The translations under genes and the position numbers were made by a program. Of a stretch of DNA of 64,000 bases, positions 51,509 to 59,231 are shown piece by piece. This DNA comes from Mycobacterium sp. (GTDB lineage: Bacteria; Actinomycetota; Actinomycetes; Mycobacteriales; Mycobacteriaceae), in contig JAGQTU010000005.1 of NCBI GenBank assembly GCA_020438865.1, positions 60,186-124,185 on the forward strand. Reading direction: 5' to 3'. How positions within the stretch are numbered: the stretch's first letter is position 1; every line of letters starts with the position of its first letter. The notes below the pieces were generated by a model. The model saw only the letters and a program-made list of their open reading frames with translations, did not search any database and was not told the DNA's origin.

Positions 51509-52864
51509 ATGGTGGCTGCGCCCGACACCGTCTATGCGCGGGACGGCGACGTCCACCTCGCCTACCAGGTCGTCGGGGACGGAGAACCCGACGTCCTGTT
51601 CGTGCCCACCGCCACCTATCCGATCGATCTGCTGTGGGACGAACCCACCGTCGCGAGACATCTGCGCCGGCTGGCCTCGTTCGGTCGGCTGATCGCCACC
51701 GATCTGCTCGGGATGGGCAGCTCCGATGCGGTTCCGATCAGCGCCCGCGCCGCGATGCAGTCGTGGACCGACGGCCTGGGCGCTGTCCTGGACGCCGCCA
51801 GCAGCGAGTGCGTGTCGGTCTTCGCCATGGCCGAGTCTGCTCTGCCGGCCATGCTCTTGAGCGCCACCCGCCCGGAGTGGGTGCGTTCGCTGGTGCTGTG
51901 GGCGCCCTTCGCCCGTTTCGAGCGAGCGCCCGACCACCCGTTCGGCATGCCCGAGGCGACTCTTCGCAAATACCTCGACGGCTATCTGGACACCGTCGGT
52001 ACCGGTGCGGTGGTCGACCGCTTGGCGCCGAGTTGGGCGAACGATGCCGCCAAGAAGCGGTGGTGGGCCCGCGCCGAGCGCTTGGCCGGCGGACCCGGCT
52101 ACTTCAAGGAGATCCTGGATCTGTTCTTGCACACCGACCTTCGGCCCGTGCTCGAAAGCATCCAGGCGCCGACGCTGGTCCTACACCGGCGCGGGGATCG
52201 CCATGTCGTGTCCCAACACGCACGGGATGTCGCCGACCGCATCCCGAACGCCCGCCTGGTGGAGTTCGACGGGGACGATCATGTGTGGTTCGCCGGTGAC
52301 GCCGACCGGGTGCTCGACGAGATCGAGCCGTTCATCACCGGAAGCCGGCGCGCGGCGCCCACCAACCGCGTCCTGTCCACCGTCTTGTTCACCGACATCG
52401 TCGGATCCACCGAGCGCGCAACGGCTTTGGGGGATCAAGCGTGGGCGACGGTCCTCGACGCTCATGACCGCATCGTCGAGCGCCATGTCGCCAGCGCCCG
52501 CGGGTCTGTCGTGAAGTTCACCGGTGACGGAGCTTTGGCGACGTTCGATGGACCCGCGCGGGCGATCGAATGCGCGTGCGCCATCCGCGACGCGGTCCAA
52601 GACGTCGGCCTGAGTATCCGCGCCGGCCTGCACACCGGCGAGGTCGAAGTGACCGACGGTGACGTGCACGGCATCGCGGTACACATCGCGGCGCGCATCA
52701 TGGGCCTCGCCGAGCCCAGTGAAGTCCTGGTGTCGGGCGCCATCCCGGCTCTCGTGCTCGGGTCCAGAATCGAATTCGATGACCGGGGCAGCCACCAGCT
52801 CAAGGGGGTGCCGCACTCGTGGCCCGTCCTCGCGGTGCGCGATGACCAGTCTTCGGTCCGCTGA
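51509..52864 (+). CDS. alpha/beta-hydrolase-class III adenylate/guanylate cyclase fusion
   Basis: 451 aa. Residues 1-270 are an alpha/beta hydrolase: LFVPTATYPIDLLWDEPTVA, the degenerate nucleophile elbow FAMAESALPA (AxSA, not GxSxG), and HVWFAGDADRVLDEIEPF near its end. Residues about 290-445 are a class III cyclase with TVLFTDIVGSTERATALGD (first metal Asp), VKFTGDGALATFDGPARAIE, and IRAGLHTGEVE. Such fusions are known in mycobacteria, with the hydrolase presumed to sense a ligand. Cytosolic; start ATG 51509. Confidence 0.85.
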   Translation: MVAAPDTVYARDGDVHLAYQVVGDGEPDVLFVPTATYPIDLLWDEPTVARHLRRLASFGRLIATDLLGMGSSDAVPISARAAMQSWTDGLGAVLDAASSECVSVFAMAESALPAMLLSATRPEWVRSLVLWAPFARFERAPDHPFGMPEATLRKYLDGYLDTVGTGAVVDRLAPSWANDAAKKRWWARAERLAGGPGYFKEILDLFLHTDLRPVLESIQAPTLVLHRRGDRHVVSQHARDVADRIPNARLVEFDGDDHVWFAGDADRVLDEIEPFITGSRRAAPTNRVLSTVLFTDIVGSTERATALGDQAWATVLDAHDRIVERHVASARGSVVKFTGDGALATFDGPARAIECACAIRDAVQDVGLSIRAGLHTGEVEVTDGDVHGIAVHIAARIMGLAEPSEVLVSGAIPALVLGSRIEFDDRGSHQLKGVPHSWPVLAVRDDQSSVR

Positions 52865-52882
52865 TTGCAGGGGGTGTGAGCC

Positions 52883-53365
52883 TCAGACCGGCGTGAAACG
52901 GATTGCGACGAGCTTGTTTTCGACGACCGCCTCGCGGAAGTCCTCGAGCGTCGGAAGGCCGGGATCGCGGAACTTGACGCCCATCATGCGTTGGGCGCGG
53001 CCGGCGCCGTAGCCCTGCGCGCAGCGGTGGAACAGCTCGGCCACCGTGGCGGGGTCCTCGATCAGTTCGCCGGTCATGGGCTTCGTCTTGCCGTCGTAGA
53101 CCACCTCGGCGGGCCCGCCGCCGCGGAAGTTCACCGTCCACAGGGAACCCGCCAGCGCGTAGAGTTGCCCGTCGAGCAGGTGCGCGCTCACCGGGATCTC
53201 GAAACGCTTCCCGGACTTGCGACCTTTGAATTTCAGCACCATGAACTGCTTGCGGGCACCGCCGGCCAGGGGAGTGGGCAGCAGGTAGCGCAGCAGCGGG
53301 TTCATCAGCCGCATGATCGGTTCGGGTGGGTGTGAGGGGTACACCGCCGGGGTCTGGTCAGCCAT
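52883..53365 (-). CDS. deazaflavin (F420)-dependent nitroreductase-like protein
   Basis: 160 aa. The fold is read from KQFMVLKFKGRKSGKRFEIP with the beta-barrel LDGQLYALAGSLWTVNFRGGG and the later AELFHRCAQGYGAGRAQRMM, as in DDN/F420 split-barrel proteins. The ATG at 53365 is preferred; longer frames run antisense through the next gene. It probably uses coenzyme F420; substrate unknown. Convergent with the cyclase gene. Confidence 0.78.
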   Translation of the reverse strand: MADQTPAVYPSHPPEPIMRLMNPLLRYLLPTPLAGGARKQFMVLKFKGRKSGKRFEIPVSAHLLDGQLYALAGSLWTVNFRGGGPAEVVYDGKTKPMTGELIEDPATVAELFHRCAQGYGAGRAQRMMGVKFRDPGLPTLEDFREAVVENKLVAIRFTPV

Positions 53366-53605
53366 GGACTCCACCGTAGGCCGGGTACCTGGTGGCTGCT
53401 CAGTGTTCGACGTCGTGACTTGCTGTCGGTGCCGTCGGTATACTTCGGCCAGGCCAAGAGATTCGCTCATACGCCTCCGAACGCGAGCGAACGGCAACCG
53501 CGCTACCCGGCACGGTGCTCTTCGGAGAAGGCCCGGACCAGTGGTCAACCGCCACTGTTCAATGACGGGAGCAATTTCGATGTATCTCCGATCCCAGGCA
53601 CAGTC

Positions 53606-53971
53606 GTGAGCGCGCGGCGAGGATGGGTTTTCGATGATCCGCCGCGTACGGGGAACTGGCCCGAGCCGCAACCGTGGTGGGGCGTCAGCGCCGACGGCAA
53701 TACCCATCCGCACCTTCACAGCCGCTGCCCGGTATGCGGATACGCCACCCGCTTCAAGCAGTACGGGCCCATGCGCTGTGCCTGCCCGCCGGGTGCGGCC
53801 GCCGCCCGGCGGGTTCCCGAAGTCCGCGCGACGAACCCCGAGCACCTGCACGTCGGCAGCGAGCCCGGCGGACCGCCGCTGCAGATCGCCGATCGATACT
53901 CGGAGGACGCCCGCGTAGGGGAACCCGATGAGCAAGAGTCGGCTCGCCCCATACCACTACGACCCGTGTGA
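53606..53971 (+). CDS. Cys-rich small protein (zinc-ribbon-like)
   Basis: 121 aa from GTG 53606 (TTG at 53420 possible upstream). It has CPVCGYATRFKQYGPMRCAC, a CxxC...CxC metal-binding pattern, and ends with GGPPLQIADRYSED. The next gene has the same two blocks, so these are tandem paralogues. No signal. The gene overlaps the next one by 44 bp. Phage-like size and genome organisation. Function unknown. Confidence 0.6.
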   Translation: MSARRGWVFDDPPRTGNWPEPQPWWGVSADGNTHPHLHSRCPVCGYATRFKQYGPMRCACPPGAAAARRVPEVRATNPEHLHVGSEPGGPPLQIADRYSEDARVGEPDEQESARPIPLRPV

Positions 53972-54254
53972 CCGCTGCGGGCACGCCACCCGCTACAAGC
54001 AGTTCCCCTGCGTCTGTGCCTGCACCACCCCGGACCGCTGCCCCCACCCGCCGGTGGATGTCCGCGCCGACAACATCTGCCGGCGTTGCGGGGGTGATTC
54101 GCGCGTGTCGCGCGAGAGCATGGACCGCGCGCTGCGAGAACACATCGCAGAGATTAAGGCGGAGCAGGAGCGGATGAACGCGGCACTGCCGACCCCCTGT
54201 GGACCCCCACTACGGATCGCCGATCGCTACACGCAAGGGAGGCCACGCCGATGA
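53928..54254 (+). CDS. Cys-rich small protein, paralogue of upstream gene
   Basis: 108 aa. The N-terminal CDRCGHATRYKQFPCVCAC matches the block in the previous gene, and ICRRCGGDS adds two further cysteines, giving a probable second zinc knuckle. The C-terminal end PCGPPLRIADRYTQGR is also shared. A helix with charged residues lies between. It overlaps its neighbours on both sides; translationally coupled. Function unknown; a DNA- or RNA-binding role would fit, but it is unproven. Confidence 0.62.
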   Translation: MSKSRLAPYHYDPCDRCGHATRYKQFPCVCACTTPDRCPHPPVDVRADNICRRCGGDSRVSRESMDRALREHIAEIKAEQERMNAALPTPCGPPLRIADRYTQGRPRR

Positions 54255-54490
54255 ACCGCGCACAGTTGACCGACGACGAGATCCTGGCCTACCAGCGGGC
54301 CAAGCACGGCGACCCGTATATGCCGATGAGCATGGCCAAGACCATGCAGCGGGCGGAATACAAGTGGCTGCACCTGCGGGCGGCCTGGGAGCGGAAGAAG
54401 CGAGAAGGGACACTTCCCGTCCCTGAACCGTGCCGCTACTGCGACGGCATCTGCCTCACCCACTCGCGTCGGGAGGCGAACTCCGGCTGA
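54251..54490 (+). CDS. small helical protein with C-terminal Cys motif
   Basis: 79 aa. Helical N-terminus (LTDDEILAYQRAKHGDPYMP, KWLHLRAAWERKKREGTLPV) and a C-terminal CRYCDGICLTHSRREANSG with three cysteines and one histidine, a potential zinc site. It overlaps the previous gene by 4 bases (ATGA). Third member of a three-gene unit of small Cys-containing proteins. Confidence 0.55.
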   Translation: MNRAQLTDDEILAYQRAKHGDPYMPMSMAKTMQRAEYKWLHLRAAWERKKREGTLPVPEPCRYCDGICLTHSRREANSG

Positions 54491-54527
54491 ACTCCTGAGC
54501 CGCCGTGATGCACCGCCGCGTGGAGGG

Positions 54528-55220
54528 TTAACGCTCGACTGGCGAATCCATTTGCGCGCCCGTGAGTTCCATCGCGGTGGCCAGCGATTGCATGGTCTTC
54601 TCCCGCTCGTCGCCCATCCCGACGATGGCGTCGACGGCCAGGGGCCCGAGCACATCGGTGAGCCCGTGGCCGTCGTGGCCGAAGTATCCGGCCAACTCCA
54701 GGCTGACCGCGCCGTGGCAGATGGTCCACAGCCGCGCCGTCACGGCCAGGCTGCCGTCGTCGCGGATCCGGCCTGCCGCGATCATCCGCTGCACCACGCC
54801 GTGCAGAACTTCGTAGGACGCTGACCGGTCGGCCCGGTCCGTCGGGCGGCCGGTGACCGTGACGTCGGTGCGGATGTCGAGCAGCGGCTGCGGGGTCGAG
54901 GCGGTACCCATGATCAGTTCGTAGCGTTGCGGATCGGTCATCGCGAACCGGTAGTAGGCCAGGCCGACCACGAAGAACTCGGCCACCGGGTCATCGGTGT
55001 GCGGCACCCGGGTCACGGCCTCGGTGAGCCGGCTGGTCGCCTCGTCGGTCAGCGCCTCGAGCAGGCCGGCCATATTGCCGAAGTGGGTGTAGACCGCCAT
55101 GGTCGACGTGCCCACCGCCGCGGCGAGCTTGCGCACACTCAGCGCCTTGGCGCCGTCGCGCGTCAACAGGCCGACGGCCGCGTCGACCAGTTCCTCCCGG
55201 GGCGTACTCACCCTTGCCAT
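54528..55220 (-). CDS. TetR/AcrR-family transcriptional regulator
   Basis: 230 aa. The HTH is SVRKLAAAVGTSTMAVYTHF, followed by GNMAGLLEALTDEATSRLTE, typical of TetR with a C-terminal TetR_C domain. The first residues ARVSTPREELVDAAVGLLTR start the domain. It is divergent from the carotenoid oxygenase gene, and the paired operator at 55227-55263 lies in the 58-bp gap. It probably represses that gene and itself. Confidence 0.88.
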   Translation of the reverse strand: MARVSTPREELVDAAVGLLTRDGAKALSVRKLAAAVGTSTMAVYTHFGNMAGLLEALTDEATSRLTEAVTRVPHTDDPVAEFFVVGLAYYRFAMTDPQRYELIMGTASTPQPLLDIRTDVTVTGRPTDRADRSASYEVLHGVVQRMIAAGRIRDDGSLAVTARLWTICHGAVSLELAGYFGHDGHGLTDVLGPLAVDAIVGMGDEREKTMQSLATAMELTGAQMDSPVER

Positions 55221-55226
55221 CTTGCC

Positions 55227-55263
55227 ATAACGGTGTTATACAGGTCACATATAACACCGTTAT
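55227..55263. promoter_or_regulatory. paired TetR operator
   Basis: Two exact reverse-complement copies of a 14-bp arm (ATAACGGTGTTATA at 55227-55240 and its complement at 55250-55263) separated by 9 bp. Each arm is itself a near-perfect palindrome (ATAAC-ggt-GTTAT), consistent with two TetR dimers. It lies between the divergent TetR and carotenoid oxygenase genes. Confidence 0.7.
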
Positions 55264-55278
55264 TGAAGGGATCGGCCG

Positions 55279-56718
55279 ATGACGAACCGCTACCTCGAGG
55301 GCGCTTTCGCCCCGCTGGCCAGGGAATACACCCTCACCGATCTCGACGTCGTCGGCGAGATCCCGGACTACCTGGACGGGCGCTACCTGCGCAACGGCCC
55401 CAACCCGATCGGCCCGATCGACCCCGAGCGCTACCACTGGTTCGCCGGTGACGGCATGGTGCACGGCCTGCGCCTGCGCGACGGCAAGGCCGAGTGGTAC
55501 CGCAACCGCTACGTCCGCGGCCCGCAGGCCTGCCGGGCACTGGGGGAGCCGGAACCGAAGGGTCAGTTCAAGGTCACCGGACTGGGCGCCAACACCAACG
55601 TGATCGGCCACGCCGGCCGCACCCTGGCCCTCGTCGAGGGCGGCATCGCCCAGTACGAGCTCACCGACGAGCTGGACACGGTCGGGGTGTGGGACTTCTG
55701 CGGTACGCTGCCCGGCGGCTACAGCGCCCACCCCAAGCGCGACCCGGAAACCGGTGAGCTGCATGCCGTTACGTACGGCATGGAGCGCGGCAACACCGTG
55801 CAGTACTCGGTGATCGGCGCGGACGGCCGGGCCAAACGCACCGTTGACATCACCGTGCACGGCAGCCCGATGATGCACGACTTCTCCCTGACCGAGAAGC
55901 ATGTCGTGTTCTACGACCTGCCGGTCGCCTTCGACCCAGTGCTGGCCGCCGAAATGACCGTGCCGAAACCGCTGCGGCTGCCGGCCCGGCTGATGCTGTC
56001 GGCTTTGATTGGCCGCGTTCGCATTCCGGACCCGATCATGGCGCGGCAGTCCAGCTCAGATGGCACCGACCGCCGCTTCCCGTACCGGTGGAACCCGCGC
56101 TACCCGGCCCGGGTCGGCGTGATGCCGCGTGAGGGCGGGGACGCCGACGTCCGCTGGTTCGACGTCGAGCCCTGCTACGTCTTCCACCCGATGAACGCCT
56201 ACGACGACGGCGACACCATCGTGCTGGACGTGGCGCGGCACCCGAAAATGTTCGACACCGAACTCCTCGGCCCAGACGAGGGCCCGCCCACGCTGGACCG
56301 CTGGGTGGTCGACCTCGCGGACGGCAAGGTCCGCGAATCCCGCATCGACGACCGCGGCCAGGAGTTCCCCCGGGTCGACGAGCGACTGGTCGGCAAGCGG
56401 CACCGCTACGGCTACGCCCCGGCGTTCGGCGACGAGAACAACGGCACCGACCGGCTACACAAACACGACTTCGTCGGCAACGGGTCGGCCACCCGCTCGT
56501 TCGGGGCGGGAAAGCAACTGGGCGAGTTCGTCTTTCACCCTCGCTCCGCCGACGCCGCCGAGGATGACGGTGTGCTGATGGGCTACGTCTACGACGCCGC
56601 GACCGACCGCAGCGGGCTCGCCATCATCGATGCTCAGACGCTGGAGGACGTCGCCACCGTCAAGCTGCCGCACCGGGTTCCGGCCGGGTTCCACGGCAAC
56701 TGGGTGCCGAGCGACTAG
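55279..56718 (+). CDS. carotenoid oxygenase family protein
   Basis: 479 aa. Histidines of the Fe2+ site lie in SAHPKRDPETGELHAVTYGM, SPMMHDFSLTEKHVVFYDL, VFHPMNAYDDGDTIVLDVAR, and VPAGFHGNWVPSD. The N-terminal GRYLRNGPNPIGPIDPERYH is typical of the CCD/RPE65 family. It cleaves apocarotenoids or stilbenes with O2; the substrate is not predictable. Regulated by the divergent TetR, as the operator predicts. An ATG at 55279 follows a GAAGGG-type ribosome binding site. Confidence 0.88.
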   Translation: MTNRYLEGAFAPLAREYTLTDLDVVGEIPDYLDGRYLRNGPNPIGPIDPERYHWFAGDGMVHGLRLRDGKAEWYRNRYVRGPQACRALGEPEPKGQFKVTGLGANTNVIGHAGRTLALVEGGIAQYELTDELDTVGVWDFCGTLPGGYSAHPKRDPETGELHAVTYGMERGNTVQYSVIGADGRAKRTVDITVHGSPMMHDFSLTEKHVVFYDLPVAFDPVLAAEMTVPKPLRLPARLMLSALIGRVRIPDPIMARQSSSDGTDRRFPYRWNPRYPARVGVMPREGGDADVRWFDVEPCYVFHPMNAYDDGDTIVLDVARHPKMFDTELLGPDEGPPTLDRWVVDLADGKVRESRIDDRGQEFPRVDERLVGKRHRYGYAPAFGDENNGTDRLHKHDFVGNGSATRSFGAGKQLGEFVFHPRSADAAEDDGVLMGYVYDAATDRSGLAIIDAQTLEDVATVKLPHRVPAGFHGNWVPSD

Positions 56719-56739
56719 ACCGTCCGGCTCACGGCCCAC

Positions 56740-56759
56740 TGCTACCTTTTCGGGTAGCA
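56740..56759. promoter_or_regulatory. inverted repeat at XRE/NTase promoter
   Basis: The arms TGCTACC (56740-56746) and GGTAGCA (56753-56759) flank a six-base spacer and lie 7 bases before the HTH ATG. It is a probable autoregulatory operator for the XRE protein encoded next. Confidence 0.5.
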
Positions 56760-56766
56760 TGGGTGG

Positions 56767-57108
56767 ATGACCACGATGAGCCCGGCGACCCAACATGCGG
56801 TTGAGGCGTGGGCAGGCAATATTCTTCGCCTCGCGCGGGCGAAGAAAGGCATTACCCAGCGTGAACTCGCCGCAGCGGCCGGAGTTCCCCCGAGCACTAT
56901 CGCCAAGATCGAGTCTGGGCAACGTCAGCCCACCCACCCGACGCTGGCGAGGATCCTGGCTAGCGTCGGCTTGGCACTGACGACGCGTCTGGAACCGTAT
57001 GACGATCACGACGACGTCCTATGGGCGCGTGATCAGCGACGCTCTGATGCTCAGCGTGCCGCTGCGGTTGCCGAACAAGAACAGGTTTTCGCCCGTCGTG
57101 CACGCTGA
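56767..57108 (+). CDS. XRE-family HTH protein (candidate antitoxin)
   Basis: 113 aa. The helix-turn-helix covers ILRLARAKKGITQRELAAAA and VPPSTIAKIESGQRQPTHPT, near residues 18-62, followed by a charged tail (ARDQRRSDAQRAAAVAEQEQ). An alternative start is ATG 56776. It overlaps the next gene by 11 bases. A palindrome sits just upstream. Pairing with a nucleotidyltransferase suggests a type II/IV-like antitoxin that represses its own operon. Confidence 0.75.
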   Translation: MTTMSPATQHAVEAWAGNILRLARAKKGITQRELAAAAGVPPSTIAKIESGQRQPTHPTLARILASVGLALTTRLEPYDDHDDVLWARDQRRSDAQRAAAVAEQEQVFARRAR

Positions 57109-57598
57109 ATTCCAGCCGGCGGCGATTCTCGAGAGTCTCGACCGGCATGGCGTCGAATATGTGTTGATCGGCGGTTATGCCGCACTGCTGCACGGGTCCA
57201 CGCTGCCCACCAGAGATCTCGACATCACGCCGCGCAGGCAAGCCGACAACCTCACGAAACTGATTGCGGCGCTTGAAGATCTGGATGCACGTGTCCGCGT
57301 TAGCGACGACGTCGAACCCCTACCGTTCAAGACCAGCCCCGAGTCCCTGTCCACGGTCACGGTGCTGAACCTTGCCACCCGATTCGGCGATCTCGACCTC
57401 GTCGTCCAACCGGCCGGATTCCCGGCCGGCTACGACAGTCTGGCCGCAGGCGCTGAGGTCGAAACAATCGGCGGCGTCGGCGTAAAGGTTGCGGCTCTCA
57501 GCGATGTGATCGCCTCCAAGGAGGCCGCTGGCCGCGACAAGGACATCGTCGCCCTGCCTCTTCTGATCGGACTGCTCAACCGTCAGAGAGACCGATAG
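57098..57598 (+). CDS. nucleotidyltransferase-like protein (candidate toxin)
   Basis: 166 aa. MNT/AbiEii-type: VLIGGYAALLHGSTLPTRDL with DxD (DLDI), then FGDLDLVVQPAGFPAGY for the third acidic residue, and DVIASKEAAGRDKDIVALPL near the end. The GTG start at 57098 overlaps the HTH gene. Enzymes of this group transfer nucleotides to tRNA or proteins in toxin-antitoxin modules. It is shorter than typical AbiEii. It is also possible that it is an aminoglycoside-like NTase. Confidence 0.7.
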   Translation: MHAEFQPAAILESLDRHGVEYVLIGGYAALLHGSTLPTRDLDITPRRQADNLTKLIAALEDLDARVRVSDDVEPLPFKTSPESLSTVTVLNLATRFGDLDLVVQPAGFPAGYDSLAAGAEVETIGGVGVKVAALSDVIASKEAAGRDKDIVALPLLIGLLNRQRDR

Positions 57599-57607
57599 TC
57601 CGTCCGT

Positions 57608-58066
57608 CTAGACCTCGTCGTCCTCGATGATGTGCATGGCCGCCTCCTCGGCGGACGCCGCGCCACCGTCGATGCCGACGTCGCTGGCGATCATGTCCGA
57701 CTCGTAGTCGGCGCCGAAGCCGGCGTCCGGGGCCACCAGCCGCCCGGATCGGGCGCGACCGACCTCGTCGTGCGCGGGGAACTCGGCCTCGCGCTCGGCG
57801 TCGTCGGAGCGCTGCTGCTCGAGCTCGTCGAGCACGTTGTTCAGCCGTGACACCGGGTCGGGCTCCTCCTCGGCCAGCAGCTCGTCGAGGGTCTCCCGGC
57901 CGGGATGGTCCAGGACGGTCTTGGCGTACGGCCGCTCCGGCGGCGAGATGCCCTCGTCGAGGATGTCGTCGACACCCCGATCGATCAGGGTGTCCTCCGG
58001 CTGGAGTTGGTTGTCGTCCTCGACGCTGTAGTCCACCGACTCCGAGGTGTCGTCCCACGTGCTCAC
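57608..58066 (-). CDS. DUF5709 family protein
   Basis: 152-aa acidic protein. The DUF5709 signature is in RARSGRLVAPDAGFGADY and DVGIDGGAASAEEAAMHI. It is largely disordered in the first half (STWDDTSESVDYSVEDDNQL). GTG start at 58066. Common in mycobacteria, without known function. It ends 9 bp after the convergent NTase gene. Confidence 0.78.
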   Translation of the reverse strand: MSTWDDTSESVDYSVEDDNQLQPEDTLIDRGVDDILDEGISPPERPYAKTVLDHPGRETLDELLAEEEPDPVSRLNNVLDELEQQRSDDAEREAEFPAHDEVGRARSGRLVAPDAGFGADYESDMIASDVGIDGGAASAEEAAMHIIEDDEV

Positions 58067-58243
58067 GGCGTCAATAATCACATGCCGGTCCGCGCACGGG
58101 GCCCGACCCCCGCTGGTGTAGCCTTCATGCAGGTAGATCGCGTTCGCGCCGACGGCCTGTCATCGCGATATTCACTCCCACGATCAGCCTCCGACTCGAC
58201 CCACACTCATTCGGTCGACCCTGCAATGCCTAAGGAGTTCCGC

Positions 58244-58378
58244 ATGGAACACTCCGACCTGTTCTCCCAGCGCCCCGAAGCGGTCGAATACTCGCCTTCC
58301 GCGGAGTCCGACGAACCCGTGCAGCACCCGGTGTTCTCCGACCGCGACGACAACCGCCAGCACGGCACCCCGTCGTGA
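58244..58378 (+). CDS. small hypothetical protein, 44 aa
   Basis: MEHSDLFSQRPEAVEYSPSA to DDNRQHGTPS; polar, probably disordered. The ATG at 58244 has AAGGAG 8 bases upstream (58230-58235), which argues for translation. It overlaps the DUF5994 gene by 4 bases (GTGA). An upstream ATG at 58226 would add six residues. Confidence 0.5.
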   Translation: MEHSDLFSQRPEAVEYSPSAESDEPVQHPVFSDRDDNRQHGTPS

Positions 58379-58899
58379 ACGGCCTGCGCGGCGGACGGCG
58401 CACCGCCAGCCCGGTCCGGCTCACGCTGGCCGGGTCGTTGGGCTCCGACATCGACGGGGCCTGGTGGCCGCACACCGGTTCGGTCGCCCGGGAGCTGCCG
58501 GAGCTGATCGGGTCGCTGCATGCGGCCCTCGGCGAGGTCGTCGACATCAACATCAACTGGTCGTCCACCGCCGGTGCCCCGGTGCTCAACACCATGTCCA
58601 CCGGTGCGATGACCAAGATGGGCTGGAGCGACCGCCGGCAACGGCTGATGGTCGTCGTCGGCAAGACCGCGTGCGCGCGGCTGATCGTCATCCCGCACAC
58701 CACCTCGGCAGCCCTGGCCCGGATGGTGTTGCGCCGCGCGGCGTCGATGCCGATTCCGCTTGCGGAACAAGAGACTTCGGAGTTTCAGACTGCCGACCGG
58801 GTGGTGCGCTCGGCGCAGACCGAGAGTGCGGCCTGGGCCGCGCGAGGGGTTGACGCTCCTCCGGTCAGTCCCGAAAACACAAGAGCTGGTACGGCATAA
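58375..58899 (+). CDS. DUF5994 family protein
   Basis: 174 aa. The DUF5994 pattern is RLTLAGSLGSDIDGAWWPHT with ARELPELIGSLHAALGEV and MVVVGKTACARLIVIPHTTS. It is soluble and of unknown function, widespread in mycobacteria. The GTG start at 58375 overlaps the preceding 44-aa ORF. A hairpin overlaps its 3' end. Confidence 0.78.
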   Translation: MNGLRGGRRTASPVRLTLAGSLGSDIDGAWWPHTGSVARELPELIGSLHAALGEVVDININWSSTAGAPVLNTMSTGAMTKMGWSDRRQRLMVVVGKTACARLIVIPHTTSAALARMVLRRAASMPIPLAEQETSEFQTADRVVRSAQTESAAWAARGVDAPPVSPENTRAGTA

Positions 58900-58914
58900 G
58901 CCGCACCAGCTCTT
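58881..58914. terminator. bidirectional hairpin terminator
   Basis: AAGAGCTGGT (58881-58890) pairs with ACCAGCTCTT (58905-58914); inner CGGC and GCCG (58892-58895 and 58900-58903) extend the stem. It overlaps the DUF5994 stop and separates that gene from the convergent cspA. Confidence 0.72.
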
Positions 58915-58930
58915 GGCAGATTGGGGTCGA

Positions 58931-59134
58931 TTAGACCGCGGTGACTCGCATCGCCTGGGGGCCCTTGGCACCCTGACCGATCTCGAACTCCACGCGCTGG
59001 TTTTCCTCGAGCGACCGGAAGCCGCTGCCCTGGATCTCCGAGTAGTGGACGAACACGTCCTGCGCGTCACCGTCCGGGGCGATGAAACCAAAGCCCTTTT
59101 CGGCGTTGAACCATTTCACAGTTCCCTGTGCCAT
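58931..59134 (-). CDS. cspA: cold shock protein
   Basis: 67-aa single-stranded nucleic-acid chaperone. It contains [20 protein letters not shown] (RNP1 region KGFGFI) and VFVHYSEI (RNP2), matching CspA-type proteins of mycobacteria. The gene is monocistronic with a DEAD-box helicase gene 97 bp upstream on the same strand, a common pairing for cold response. Confidence 0.93.
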   Translation of the reverse strand: MAQGTVKWFNAEKGFGFIAPDGDAQDVFVHYSEIQGSGFRSLEENQRVEFEIGQGAKGPQAMRVTAV

Positions 59135-59231
59135 TTACTTTTTCTTCTTTCATTTTCTGAATGGATGCATCAATCGCATCCTGCGCTCACGGTAGCACGC
59201 GCATTGGCTGCGCGATAGCCACCGATCGCAA

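Noticed and set aside
50045-52132. 695-codon minus-strand ORF opposite WS/DGAT
   Set aside because: Low-complexity Gly/Arg/Gln translation; HHxxxDG and other motifs are on the + strand.
53754-54143. Minus-strand ORFs opposite the Cys-rich genes
   Set aside because: No start signal or family; paralogous + strand proteins explain the region.
59135-59231. Riboswitch or cold-shock leader upstream of cspA
   Set aside because: The 97-bp gap holds a pyrimidine-rich stretch but no recognisable conserved structure.
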